Shown one piece after another: positions 1-11,869 of a stretch of 64,000 nucleotides of DNA. The stretch's first letter is position 1, and each line of letters opens with the position of its first letter. Made by a program: the position numbers and the translations under genes. Source of the DNA: Zantedeschia hybrid cultivar (Eukaryota > Streptophyta > Magnoliopsida > Alismatales > Araceae); NCBI GenBank assembly GCA_030544215.1, contig JARZZO010000001.1:68970456-69034455 (forward strand), in the 5' to 3' direction. Below the pieces are notes generated by a model, which was not told the origin of the DNA, searched no databases, and was given only the letters and a program-made list of their open reading frames with translations.

Positions 1-179
1 ACTTTCTCTCCCATTCTTTTTTCTTTTTGATGGAAGAGAAATCTTCTTCTTCTTTTTTCTTTGAAAGGAGAATGGGAGAGAAATCAGTACTATTGCCAGC
101 TGCCAGATCCAATGGGACGACCAAGTCCTAAACGTACCCTAATTTGCAATCCCTTTGCTGAAAGGAACAGCACCATCAC

Positions 180-345
180 TTGGATGCTCGCCAAAAAGTC
201 TTTAGTATGCCCTAGCATCCACATCCTTGAGACGGATAAGGAGTGGATGGTGATAATGGAAAACAAGCAATAATTGACTTGGTAGGGCGTTCCTGTCAAC
301 TAAATGCAAGCAAACTACTAAGAAATGGAGAAGAGACTCTTTTAA
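180..345 (+). repeat. Upstream block shared by the three cysteine-rich gene copies (copy 1)
   Basis: This stretch resembles about 3830-4000 and 5270-5440. Shared words include a GTGGATGGT-like core, a GTTGGTAGGG-like core and CACTAAGAAA..GAGAAGAGA. In the other two copies the block lies some 300-450 bases before the coding start, so it is probably duplicated promoter-proximal DNA. In copy 1 it runs almost directly into the C-terminal coding half, so the piece between was deleted. Confidence 0.6.
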
Positions 346-377
346 TACATGTTTGGTCCGCAATCCAGTAATAGTAA

Positions 378-602
378 AAAGGGGAAGACCGAGACGACAT
401 AGAAAATGAGTCTTGCTGGAAGGAAATAAATAGCCAGATCGAAAGGCATGACAGTGGCTTCTCTTGCGTCTGCGACGAGCTCGTTTCCAAAGGCCTATGC
501 ACTCTACCTCGAAGGTGCATTACACAATGGTGCCCCTTGTGCCATAATAGAACTTGTGGTGGGTGTCACTTTCCAAAGTACATGGAAGAGCTTAAAGTCT
601 AG
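378..602 (+). pseudogene. Cysteine-rich secreted protein copy 1, N-terminal half deleted
   Basis: This open stretch encodes a clear relative of residues 61-115 of the intact gene at 5738-6118: CC-like region (one Cys is Trp), INSQIERH, FSCVCDEL, CxxC and CxxC, ending at TAG 600-602. Three consecutive in-frame stops (369-377) lie immediately upstream and no signal peptide is present. The 3' flank (603-870) still matches the 3' flank of the intact copy, including a CAGTGTGATCGGG word. I read it as a duplicated gene that lost its 5' coding part. A spliced upstream exon could in principle rescue it, but I see no candidate. Confidence 0.72.
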
Positions 603-3600
603 CGATGCATTACGTACTTGCCCATCGTAATATGATTTCCGTTGCATGCTTGCTGTACGGGACGTCTGCATGTTGTGGTCGTCGTGGTCGTGATTGCCAT
701 GTTTGTGGTGAGTGTGCTAGTTTTGTAGAGTGGTTTCTCTACTCTACGGTGGTTTGGTGTGGGTGGCAGAGTCTGTAACATATACACATGCCAGTGTGAT
801 CGGGATCGGTAAGCCTTTAAAGTCCTTGTTGGTGTTGTTGCCTGCTCTCTCGCATAGAGGAGATCTTCTCAGTAAAATTTTAGATTAGAGTTCAACAATA
901 TTGAGAGAGGAAGAAAATCAAATACTGCGAAAAAAAAAATTTCATGTGATTTTTAAATTTGACAAATATATTAATCCTTTCTCTCTTAATTGGACTTTAG
1001 TCTATACCTCTGGTCCTACCAAATGTTGCTTGTTGTTGTCGCTTATTGTTAGTTGAATAATATTGATGGCTTGTCTAGAATAATCGTTTTTTGTTCTCTC
1101 TGTTCCTAGCTTGTTCATCTTTTGCACTCTTTTAAGTCGGCCTACACACGTAGCGATCGATGCAGGCAGCTTTTAATTTTCGGAACTTTATACTACCATC
1201 ATGAAATCACTATAACTCTCAAAAGAAATCTCAAATTGAGATATAATTATGACGTTAGAAAGCGTGCGAAACATTATACAAATCATGTCCTTAATATAAT
1301 TGTACTGATAAAAGTTACGAAATTGTTATTATCAGAATTTCTACTTAGAATGCTCACCTTCAAGTTAAAGTTGGATTTGATTTCTTAGAATCTTCTCCTC
1401 TAACTTACAGTTGGATTGATTTCTTGCCAAAGTTAAAAGTATTTAGTTTGGAGAATAATCAAGAAATATTTTATTCATAGTTAGGGTAGAAATAGAAGTT
1501 CTCTTTGGTGCGCTTCGTCTGTTTGTACTCACTGTTTGGAGTTCTTAACTAAGTATTACGAATTTTAAGTGAATTTTGTGATTAGTTTTCTAAGAAAAGA
1601 GAGTGCTCTTCTTGCTCTTTGAAAGAGAGGTGTGAAGAATTCTCTCAAACTCCATATTATGATTTTTTTCAATTTGTTGATTTTGCATGTCCACATCTAG
1701 CTAGATCTCTTGTCATCGACATTTGATGGAGATGGACTGCATCATGAAATTATTGATTATGTTGTAGACATTAACGCATGGAATTTGTAATTAAGTTCAT
1801 AACCATGGAGTTTGATACCTTGTAGAAGTTATAGGCTATTCAATTCAAAACATGGGATGTGCAATCTGATTCATAACATGAGTCGATAATCCTACATCAA
1901 ATTGATATTATAGCCAAGTTTTTCATGAGCGAAGATGATGTGGGCCTGTGTGAGCGTGTGATGTGGTGTACGGTGAGTCATCCGTCCACGAAGGATGTGA
2001 AGTGGTCAGCCATCAGGACGTAGGCCATTGAGCCGAAAGATGTGATACTGCAAACCTAAGATGGATTTAGTCCCACTTCAAAAATCAAAAAAGAGTTGGG
2101 AGATTCAAAAGGGATTGAGCCATCCATAGTTAAGTCTAGATTTTGTGGTGGGCCTACATCAACAAGCGTGAAGTTGGTTCAGCATTCCTTTAATCGATCA
2201 ATGTTTCATCCCAATCTGTTCTTTATCACGTGCATCTATTTTCAGTCCAGCAAAATAGTATATAACTGCAATATATAAATTATGAAAAGTAGCCTTCTAC
2301 AGACCCTTCGATATATTTTATTGCTGAGTCTAGTCGACATAATTGGTGTGTTCGTGTAGGTACGGATACATGCAAATGGCTATAAGTTGGTTCCACTGTG
2401 ACTCTGATTGGCACCAGAAAATTTAAGTTGCATCTGAAAATACTTTTAAATTAGATTCTATTGCAGTTTTGATAGCGATCTAGTGTTTGGAATACCACGG
2501 TATGTAGGCATAAAAGAGGGCAAAATGGAAAAGAATTAAAAATAAGAAAATCATGTACCTTGCTGTGAAATACAGATCATTTTGTGCATGGGTGTCAAAA
2601 TCACTATTATAACTGTTTTTCAGAATTATCGTTCAGACTACCATGTTGGAGAGTATCATTTAATGGGCGTAATGTGTCATTCTCACGCTCAGCACTACAT
2701 TGGCAATGCTATAACAAATAAAAAAATTCATCAACATGGAATTGGAATTTGAATTATTAATTAGGAAGTCCAATATGTAGTTAAAATGTTTGCCAAGTTT
2801 GAAAATTCTTCATTCAATTTTTAGACGTCCTGTATAAAGATGCCTGCAGTTGTAATTTTCATTAATCTGAGTTGTTGCTGGATTTGAAGTTGCCTCTTGT
2901 TTGAAAATGTGAGTTTAGATCTCGTCCTCTTTTTAAACTTTGAGAGCGCTCTTGACCTCTTTCCTTTCTTCTTTCCCTTAGCCTACTTCTCTCTTCTCCC
3001 TCTACAGTTATACCCAACTAGGAGAGGGTTGTGTCCATTCAGATTTTTCTTCGAGATAAACCTGAGATAAGTCACATACATTAACATCCTGATGCAGCAC
3101 AGGTGGTGATGATGTGAGTAGAGTCGGAAGATAAGAAGAATTATAAGAGAAAGAAGAATTTGAGTTGAAATCAGACACCATGCATGTCAATAAAACGAGT
3201 ATAACTTTCAGGTCAGGAGTCCGAATCGTGCACAAGACTAGAATTTGGAGTCGTCATTTCAAGGTGATCGACGTAGTTTATAGCCTAAGACTATAATGCA
3301 TCATTTTCTAAATCAAATTCTATCATTTCGACAGCCAATTGATTAATTTTAATACAATCTATTATTTTTTGTAGTTTTTCGGATATAGATTAGAATGACT
3401 TAAAATTTGATTTTGATCTTCTTTTATTGACAGATTTTTATTTGTTAGTAAAAATTAAAATTTCACCCAGACTAGTTGAATATCATTGCATTTTTTCAAT
3501 TTATCGGACGAGTTTTCTCTCGTTCTTTCTTTCTTTCTTCTTCCGTGAATTCTCTTGCTTTAATCCTTGAGCAACCAAGGCTGCTGCTCCACATCCGGAT

Positions 3601-3829
3601 GTAAATTCTATTCCCAAAAAGGTTCCCAAATTATATGTCTTTGCTTTAATTTCAAAAGCAGCCACTTACATATCTTTGCTTTTGTGCTGCTGACTTGACA
3701 GGGATAGAGACTTCCTACCCCCTTTCCACTTTCTCTGCCATTCCCAAACTTTCGGAAACGAGAAGCAACCATTCGCAGACGTTCCCTTGGCATACACCCT
3801 AGCTTATAACTTGTATTCCTTTGTTCCAG
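603..3829. other. AT-rich intergenic DNA, no supported gene
   Basis: Bases 603-870 are the 3' flank homologous to that of the intact cysteine-rich gene. The rest is AT-rich with only short unrelated ORFs. Bases about 3640-3760 resemble 9930-10050 (AAGCAGCC.CTTA..., then TTTCCACTTTCTCT), so they are a dispersed repeat. I see no coding region. Confidence 0.6.
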
Positions 3830-4000
3830 GGTATATGCCTAAATAATCTTTAATTGTGCCCTAGGAGCTTGAGAGAGAGAAGTAATCCGTGGATGGTAGT
3901 GATGGAAAGCGAACAATGAGTTGGTAGGGGAGTTCATGTCAATCACATGCTGGAATGCCACTAAGAAAAGAGAAGAGATCCTCTACGGTCGTTGGACTGT
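3830..4000 (+). repeat. Upstream block shared by the cysteine-rich gene copies (copy 2)
   Basis: This block is homologous to 180-345 and 5270-5440. Downstream, the bases that align with the TATAAAT of copy 3 (5622-5628) read CGTAAAT around 4054-4060, so the likely TATA box has decayed. Confidence 0.55.
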
Positions 4001-4375
4001 AGAGCTTCAGTAATGAGAGGGGGGGCGGGGAGGAGAAACGCTGACTCGTGCCCCGTAAATTCCAAGTTATTTTACGTCTCCTTTTTCCAATCAGATTCCT
4101 TTAATGTAGTCACTGATTGAGTTTGATCAGAGTGTATTAAAGGTGAGAGAGATGAATTTAAAAAAAAAAAAAAACCGTTTCAGTCAAGCTGAATAGTATG
4201 ATGAGATCATCCACCATCTCTTTTAATGTAGGGACCGAACTCGATCAATGACTGCACTAACGGGATCCGATCTCCTCCCTTCCTGCATACAACAGAGGCA
4301 TCGATCCAAGAGTGTCTTATCCCACTAGCTACCCAGATCCCCAGTCTTTCACAACTCGATGAGGTTCTGATAGCC

Positions 4376-4642
4376 ATAGCCACCCTGGGGCGCTGGCTCC
4401 TGAGCTGCTGCAGCTGCTGGTTCTTCGCCCTCCCTGTCCTGCCGCTGTTCGTGGTGCCGGTCCACCCCGGCACCGTCCACAACGACGTCGTCGAACCAGA
4501 AACCTCGACCCAGCCGACGATTCCGGCGCACGCGTGCAAAGTGTCATGGGTGGCGAAGTCCCAGGACGACATAGCAAATGAGTCTTACTGCAAGGAATTT
4601 TTCATGTCACTGTGTGTGTATAATGGCATGCACCCTTTATAG
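4376..4642 (+). pseudogene. Cysteine-rich secreted protein copy 2, start codon lost and 3' half replaced
   Basis: Aligned with the intact gene at 5738, the start codon position is ATA (4376-4378) instead of ATG. The reading frame stays open through the leucine-rich signal-peptide region, HPGTV, EPE and IPAHACKVSWVAK, then a CC-like position where one Cys is Tyr. Homology ends near 4603 and the frame closes at TAG 4640-4642. The first usable ATG (4451) lies after most of the signal peptide. Start loss, TATA decay and loss of the CxC-CxxC half together make this a pseudogene. It complements copy 1, which keeps the other half. Confidence 0.75.
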
Positions 4643-5269
4643 TTAGAGTGAAGTTCCTGTAAGTGCAATATTAGATGTTACTTGGTAAGTGAGAGAGGAG
4701 TAGTGTTTCAAGAAAATCCTTCATTGGACATGGGAAAAGGTAAGTGTGAAGAGATTTTTTCTCTGCGCTGACCGAGTATGGACTAAACTTGTACTTAGAG
4801 GATCTTTTTTCTTTTAATTTCACACGTATTTATAATAACATAACATACGGGAGTCGGTGATATACATGCATTCTCGTAGGCCATGGCCTAGTATTCTAAG
4901 TCATGGCCAACCAGATCTTTTTACTAGGAAAATCATTTTGTGACAGAAATTTGACATATGTTATAAAACAAATTTCCTTTTTACTATACAAATTCGTTTA
5001 ATATTCTGAAGGGACCATGGATAATAAATATTAGAGTACGAGTACGTTTGGACACTTTTAAAGTTTTGACTTTTGGGTAAAGTACTAGGCATAATCTTGA
5101 TGTAATTAACCTTTGTCAACTTGCTTTTGCTTCTTCTTTAACTTCTCCCTGAATCGCTGACTTGGGCATCATGTTTATGCGAATCCATTCTTAATTAGCT
5201 TGTAAGGGAACTTGCCTAACCCTATAATATTCGAAAGGAACAGTCACCAACTAGATGCTTAAAAACAGT
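4643..5269. other. Intergenic spacer between copies 2 and 3
   Basis: AT-rich sequence with no ORF that I can support. Confidence 0.5.
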
Positions 5270-5440
5270 ACCCTTTAATTATGCCATGACATCTAATATC
5301 CTCGGGAGAAAGATATGGAGTGGACGGTAGGTAATGGAAATTAACGCACGAACAGTGGGTTGGCATGGTGTCCCGATCAACACATGCCGATATGCCACTG
5401 AGAAAAGAGACCGGATCCCTTCGGTACGTTGGCTCATCGA
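5270..5440 (+). repeat. Upstream block shared by the cysteine-rich gene copies (copy 3)
   Basis: This block is homologous to 180-345 and 3830-4000, upstream of the only intact member. Its conservation in three copies shows that the duplicated unit included regulatory DNA as well as the coding part. Confidence 0.55.
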
Positions 5441-5621
5441 ACTCAATCAGTACACTAAAGGGGAGAGGGTGAGGTCCACCAAGTTTTCCACCTCGGCGAG
5501 AATTTTCTTTTAAAAAAACTTGACCCTCCTCTCCAGTATCGACTGAGCTTGATCAACTAACTAGTATACTGAGGGGATCCAATCTCCTGAGAAAAGGGTC
5601 ACTAGACGAGGAATGAGGCCC

Positions 5622-5628
5622 TATAAAT
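5622..5628 (+). promoter_or_regulatory. TATA box of the intact cysteine-rich gene
   Basis: TATAAAT lies 110 bases before the ATG at 5738, a normal plant spacing if transcription starts near 5655. The aligned site in copy 2 is degenerate. Confidence 0.5.
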
Positions 5629-5737
5629 TCTCTAGCTAGCACCTTAATTCCCTCCTGCATACAACACAACAGCGTGTTATCCAACTAGCTAGGTAGATCC
5701 CCCTGCCTTTTACAACCCCGACGAGCTTCTGGTAGCC

Positions 5738-6118
5738 ATGGCCATCCTGGGGCATCGGCCCTCAAGCTGCTGTAGCTGCTTCTTCGCCCTCCTCCTCCTG
5801 CTCTTGCTCATGGCACCGGTCCACCCGCGTGCCGTCGTCGAACCAGAAGCCGCGCAGTTTCCGACGATTCCGGCGCACCAGTGCAAGGTGTCGTGGGTGG
5901 CGAAGTGCCAGGAGGGACTGGCGAATGAGCCTTGCTGCACAGAAATAAACAGCCAGATCGAAAGGCACGAGAACGGCTTTTCCTGCGTCTGCGACAAGCT
6001 TAATTCCAAAAACTGCGGTCTGCCTACCAAGTGCATTAAGGAATGGTGCCCCTTGTGCCAAGGTAGATCTTGCACTGCGTGCAACATTCCGCAGGTCACA
6101 CAAGAGCCCAGAGTCTAA
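5738..6118 (+). CDS. Small secreted cysteine-rich protein, 8-Cys-motif-like
   Basis: A 126-residue single-exon protein with an N-terminal hydrophobic stretch (residues about 14-25, leucine-rich), the mark of a signal peptide, and a likely cleavage near 30-35. The mature part has 12 cysteines: C49, C57, C66-C67, C83, C85, C93, C99, C104, C107, C112 and C115. The first eight follow the order C..C..CC..CxC..C..C of the plant 8-Cys (lipid-transfer/albumin) fold. The gap between CxC and the next Cys is only 7 residues, much shorter than in standard lipid-transfer proteins, and a tail of two CxxC pairs is added. I do not recognise the exact family; secretion and disulfide stabilisation are the safe inferences. 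It could instead be a defence- or reproduction-related cysteine-rich peptide. A TATA box lies upstream. Two broken paralogues lie in the preceding 5.4 kb. Confidence 0.75.
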   Translation: MAILGHRPSSCCSCFFALLLLLLLMAPVHPRAVVEPEAAQFPTIPAHQCKVSWVAKCQEGLANEPCCTEINSQIERHENGFSCVCDKLNSKNCGLPTKCIKEWCPLCQGRSCTACNIPQVTQEPRV

Positions 6119-6682
6119 TGGTGCACTAGTACCTACGTACGTACGTATCGTTATGATATGATTTCGGTTTGCTGTGTCTCAGGACTTCGTCTTCATATAC
6201 ACTGTCCTTGTCGTACGTCGTCGTCGTGTTCGTACGTGATACCTGTCATACTATTGTTAGTAGCTTGATCAGTAGTTGGTGCGGAGTAAAAGAGCATCTA
6301 ACATACGTAAATGTGACAGTGTGATCGGGTTGGTGTGTCTGTCTTTAAGGTCGTTGTTGAGATTACCTCGCTGTTGTGGGCTCTCTCACTGGGTATATCA
6401 TATCATATCATATCATATGTATGGTGGTTGCTGTTGTTGTTGAATAATATTATAGACGGCTTGTTCGGTATATTTGATTTTTGTTCTCTAATTAGTTCCT
6501 TATTGTTCAATCTTGGCTCTCTTGAAAGTCCCCTCTTATATGTGTGTGTCCTTGTGGAGGAGGGGAACAGTAAGGTGACGGGATGAGCCAGGTCCCTCTT
6601 TTTGAAGGTCCCCTTGGTACCCCCACCACAAAAGACCCCAACTATTTGGAACTCTAGGTGAACTCGTTAATTTATAGGTTAA

Positions 6683-6688
<6 letters not shown>
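6119..6688. other. 3' flank of the cysteine-rich gene
   Basis: It shares blocks with the 3' flank of copy 1 (about 770-870), including GTGTGATCGGG and GGGCTCTCTC-like words, so it is probably the 3' UTR and downstream DNA. It contains a short TATCA repeat at 6396-6420. No other gene is seen. Confidence 0.5.

Positions 6689-6742
<54 letters not shown>
6689..6742. repeat. (TA)n microsatellite
   Basis: About 27 uninterrupted TA units. Confidence 0.95.
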
Positions 6743-6745
<3 letters not shown>

Positions 6746-9680
6746 GGGTATAAAAAAATGTTCTTTTAAGTTGGCCCCCATTTGTCATACATGGACAACC
6801 CACTCTCTGATCTGATGACCAACATATCCTTAAAAAAATCAAAAATTGTTATTGCGCTTAACCTATTAAGGGAAATTTTTACTGTTTATTGGGATTCGAT
6901 TTTTGACATTTTAGAATTTTTTAGATCGCTGAATCAAAAATTAGATTGTACGACCATATAGTAGAGACTGTCCTTAAAAAAATTAAAAAATAATTTTCTT
7001 AACCTATTAGAATGCCCCCATTGCAGTGGAGGGGGCACTGCAGCAAGCATTACTCCATAAAATTACATCTTGAGTCATTAAGTATAGTTTTTCTATGCCT
7101 ATTAATTAAGAAATTGGGTCTAATGGCCATTAAGGTCAATACGTGTATAGATACGTTTGCAGAAGAAATTATATCAATTTCACAAGGATCAGACACCAGA
7201 GTACTGTTATAATTATCTCTGAAAGGAGAATCGTAAGGGTGCATTTGGTTACCCGTATATTTCTTTTAAATGATTAGCTTCTTTTCCTATCGTATGTTGT
7301 GATGTGAGCATATTCTTTAGGGTGTGCAGCTCCATCCTGACCAAAGTCAATAAATGTAGAGAGAAGAGACACACAGTTGTATAAAAACTATCACCTGAAA
7401 TTTAAAAAAGTTCTGCATGCATGAGATTTTTTCGTAAATGACCTCGTCCTTTGTAGTAATTACTGATTTTAGTTATTAGGTACATTTAGAAGATCCCAAC
7501 TCTATTGCTTTTGATATGTCTAGTATTATTATTGATGATCCAGACATCTATTTACTCAATGACAATATCAATCTTGTTGAGTGGGAAAAAGTGTTCTTCA
7601 CGTGCATCTGGATGTGTTGTCATTGGCTTGGCTCTCTTCGTGGAAGAACCTCCACCACTTACAGCAAAAAGCACTCCAAATTAAGCGTAAGGATCTGGAT
7701 GAAAAGTGGGAGTGATCTAATCACCTTTGTCCACTTTTCATACAAGCTCATCATGTTGGAAAGAACATCACGGGTGCAAAGTGCACTACGGCCTTTGAAT
7801 TCCTTCTAAAAGCTTGAAGGACAGTATATTTACCCTAATAAATCCTAGTTGCACCATTCTAACCTAAAAATAAGTGAAGAAACCCCTTTTAAAGTTTACG
7901 TGAAAGGATGAGCATTAGTCAAAAGCTTTAGCAAAATAAGTACAGAGTCCCTTGGAACTGTTGGGAATCGTCCAACACACATACAAGAAAATACCTGAAA
8001 TCGATCGGCAGGACAAAGTATCTAATCTGTTTTCTTGTTTAACTATTTGATATCCACAAGAACCACGCAAGTTTGTTCATCCAAGTATCAACTAGGTTTA
8101 ATCTGCCTGAAGCAAGTTTGATAAGTAAGGTTAAATAGTTAGTAATTATATTTGTGTCACCTATATATCTTAATAATAGTAGCCAATTTTGGGTTAGTTA
8201 GCTCTAGAATTACGTACCAATTACCTAAGCTTAGTTAGCTGCCCCTCTCTATTTTCTCTATCTCTAACCAACTTTATAGTTAACCCGGCCACTAAGTTAA
8301 TCGACTACATTAATGAACCTCTAAGTGTTAAGTCAGCTGTTATCTTCATGTTAGCAATCCCTAAGTTAGCTGGGTATGTTAGACGAGACATGTTAAACTA
8401 GCCACCCCCATCAATTAGCTAACTTACCTATCTACAGTTGGCTATCCTTCGGCTAGCTAGCTAGCTTATCTACCTAAAGGTGTTATTGTTTATATGTTGA
8501 CTTACTCGCAAAAGTTAACTGATCTCTTTACCTATGCTCTTTATATTAACTTGCATAGTTGCATTCTATCTAACTTAATTAATTATTCGCATGCATGATC
8601 CTACTATATGTTAGCCGATTATATTTTTATGAATGTCTTCAAATAAACAAATTACTTGACTTAGCTGAAATCTTTTTGGCAGTTAGTAACAACATATCTT
8701 TCCATTTGCAAGAAATGTAGATCATGGATTTTCATGTGGAAGATCACGCATCATAGGCAATAAAATTACAAAATAGGAAGATGATTTACAAAGTTTTACA
8801 CTAAAACAAACGTGCACCAGCTATCACGGAAATAAAAGGGGAATTAAGTACTATCCTCTTATTTTTCCGTCTGCTTACCTGCATTAGTGTGATGCGTTAG
8901 CCAAAGACCCATCAAGAATCAAATAGATCAAACTAGATGTTGAGACTAGCTTATTTGGTCATTGACACCCTGCTCAACAAGAAGCCATGCGTGAAGATCT
9001 AACACGTTATAGGTTGATCATGTGAACAAACTAACCAAAAGTTTTCTAAATGAGGATTAATTCCAAGAAAAAACACTCCTCAAGGTAAAGATGAAGCTAG
9101 GGCATGCCATGAAGATTTCAGACTCACCAGTAAAGATGGCAAGCCAAGAACCAAGATCCACCAGAAGTAGATACTTCCATATACGAACGGTAAAATATTA
9201 TAATTTATGCCTCAGGTAGACCTAATGCTTCACAATATTTTACTGTCGAACCAAATATCATTTTAGTCTCTTGTAGATGAGATGGAATTCTTTAGATCTC
9301 TTTTTCTAGATCTTAGTGTGCCCCGTTAGGGTAAACAATTCATATATCATGATATGATAGGGAAGTATAAGCGGGGGCACATCATGGTCAAGAAAAAGAA
9401 ACTGCGGGGGCATTTGTATTTTCAATATTTCTCTGGCAAGCAGAGAATCACGGAGAATGTTGTTTTCCAAGGAGTAAAAAGTTATGAAAAATATTTTCTT
9501 GTAAAATAAAAATACATGTTAACTAATCTCATAGAGAGATTAGAGTTCCCACACGTTGAAAGAAAGATATGGAGAGCGTGCGAGGTGAGAATCTTACGTG
9601 GAGAGAGAATAATTAATATTTTTTCGCATAGAAAGGAATGGAGAAATAGATCTCGAAGAAAAAAATAATATTATGAGAAT
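6743..9680. other. AT-rich intergenic DNA
   Basis: I see no supported gene. The part from 8150 to 8600 is dense in TTAGCT/AGCTAA words. Confidence 0.5.
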
Positions 9681-9682
9681 AT

Positions 9683-9755
9683 GAAAAATATTTTTCTAAT
9701 TAACTTTTACTCGCATTTGTAAAATATGTGAAAGTTAATTGAAAAAATATTTTTC
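9683..9755. repeat. Short fold-back (hairpin)
   Basis: Left arm 9683-9708 (GAAAAATATTTTTCTAATTAAC...) and right arm 9731-9755 are near-perfect reverse complements with a loop of about 22 bases. It may be a MITE end or a chance AT-rich palindrome. Confidence 0.6.
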
Positions 9756-10132
9756 AAAAAAAAAAATTGTGCGAACGCAGACACCTCCTTAGAGAACCTC
9801 ATCTCCTCGTAGACATGCATGCGATCATTTTGTACATGCAAGAGGTAATTAAGGCAATATATTGTTTCCCTCCTAGTCATTATTAATGAATAACCTGGTG
9901 TAACTCGTGTAAAAGTCGAGGTAAAAATTTGATTCCTAATCAAATCATCATTTCCTTTTTTAAAGCAGCCTCTTATTGTTGCTTCTGTGCTAGTGACAGG
10001 ACATGCATGCAAACTTTCTCCCACCCAATTTCCACTTTCTCTCCCCTTTACCCATGTATTTTTTAGTGCTATAAGCATTAATACATCCTAAAAGTCAAAA
10101 TCCTCGATAAAGATAGAAAAGCACATAGATAT

Positions 10133-10153
10133 CATCTCTCTCTCTCTCTCTCT
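10133..10153. repeat. (CT)n microsatellite
   Basis: Run of CT units followed by an alternating CG/TG tract. Confidence 0.85.
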
Positions 10154-10961
10154 ATACGCGTGCGCGCGCAATGTGAGGCAACAGGCACACCTTGTAAAAC
10201 AATCGGCAATCTAAGATAAATGCACCCCATGTGATGGATCGTACGATCAAAGATCGGATAACAAACTCGAAAAAGTTTGAATTGTGTGCCTAGTTGCAGC
10301 AGCCCACCTAGAGAAACCTCGGCAACCGAAGGAAGGAGGTCCTTGCGGAGGTCCGACTGCAGTCTATTGAGATCGAAGCAGTTTTTGGAGATGAAGGTAA
10401 TGAGTACATCATGATCAACTTGCAAACCCTATCCAAGAGCTCCGCGAGCAGATGTAGTCAATAATGGGGACAGTGTAGGAGCTGCAGGTGGCAAGGCTAA
10501 CCTTCCTCTCCCTGCACCACTCAACCAGTCCATGGCTGGTGCACGAACTGTCAACTATGGTCAGATATATGGTGGTGAATTCATAATGGAATAAATCTTG
10601 AGAGTATATGCATATGTGCACTTTAGGTAGATGTTTTTCATTGATTTTGTGAGCTCTTTTAACTATGGTTGCAAGCGGATGTGATTAATCTGCACTCTAA
10701 TCCAATCCAAATTCATATAAAAGCAATCCATCTATAAATTTATAGATTGAAGTGATATTTGGGTCGAAAAACCTTACCCCTACTTCTTATGAATTGATGT
10801 ATGAATTTGCCAAAAATTAGATCCACTCAGATTTATATTTTTATCCATAATTATGTAGGGACATGTACTTGAATTTGTTTGAATATTTATATTAGCAAAA
10901 TATTATTATATATAATTCGAATATTTTGTTTTACTTTGATAAAGTAGAAAACTTGTATTTA

Positions 10962-11435
10962 GACTGGGTGTGCAAATGAATTGAGCAGAGTCTAGCTTTC
11001 ACTTGTTTGCTCGATCACAAATATTTGACCACGCACTCACTTTGAACTCATTTTACAGATGAGTTCGGCTCGAAGGAAAATTCGTATAGCTTGAGGTTTT
11101 CCGGCTAAAAGCTTTGTGGAATATGGGATAGGACTGGGTTGTTGGACTGAGCAGAAATATGGGCTGAGACTAATAATTGGAGCTGGCTTTCTCTAGTATC
11201 TTACTAGAAATTGTTAAAGATAAATATAATAGTAAGTATATCTTTATTTCGAATTGGCTGCATGAGATGATCTAGTTGTGCTAGCTGGTGTTAGAACTCA
11301 GGTAGTTTCATCAAATGAACTTATATATTCAAGTTCGAGTTTGACTTGTTTGATCAAATGAGTTGAGCTCGAATTGAGTTAAACTCAAGTTGAGCTCGTA
11401 TAGCTCACGAGTAACTCGGTTCATTATCACCCCTA
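10962..11435. mobile_element. Possible hAT-like MITE with GAGCTCGA-type subterminal motifs
   Basis: The left edge reads GGGTGTGCAAATGAATTGAGC and the right edge reads CGGTTCATTATCACCCCTA, an imperfect inverted pair. The interior has repeated GAGTTGAGCTCGA-like words, as in common plant hAT-type MITEs. I could not confirm a target duplication. Confidence 0.4.
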
Positions 11436-11689
11436 ACTTAGACGACCAACATCTAATGGTTCAATGGATCCACACAATAGCCGTGGAGGGCCACAGTGGT
11501 TAAATGCTTACTTTCTTAAGAACAGCTTTGGGTTTTTTGTCAATGCCACGGAGACTCGGATATCGACACATAATCTACATGCTCTATAGGTTGAACATGT
11601 TTTTTGAGATCTCCCCTTGTTCGTGCAAGTTACTGGAATTCAGAAGCAACCCTACAATCCTTGAGGAAGAGCTCATACAATATTTTGTT

Positions 11690-11815
11690 TAGGAAATGAT
11701 CGTCCCATTCGATTGGGCAGCTGGCAATAGTACTGATTTCTCTCTCATTCTTCTTTCAAGAAAAAAAAAAAAAAAAAAGATTTCACTTCCATCCAAAAAA
11801 AAATGAAAAAACTTA
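11690..11815 (-). repeat. Inverted copy of bases 18-142
   Basis: The reverse complement of this stretch aligns with 18-142: a GATGGAAG..GAAATCTT pyrimidine/purine tract, then GAGAGAAATCAGTACTATTG, CCAGCTGCC, AATGGGACGA and TCCTAAAC. The identity of this 125-bp repeat family is unknown. Confidence 0.65.
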
Positions 11816-11869
11816 TAAATAAAAAAAAACTCTGATCACGCATGCACTTGTGTGGAGAAATTGTGCACA

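Noticed and set aside
5710..6103. Minus-strand frames across the cysteine-rich gene
   Set aside because: They are shadows of the coding strand; the plus frame has a signal peptide, ordered cysteines and a paralogue.
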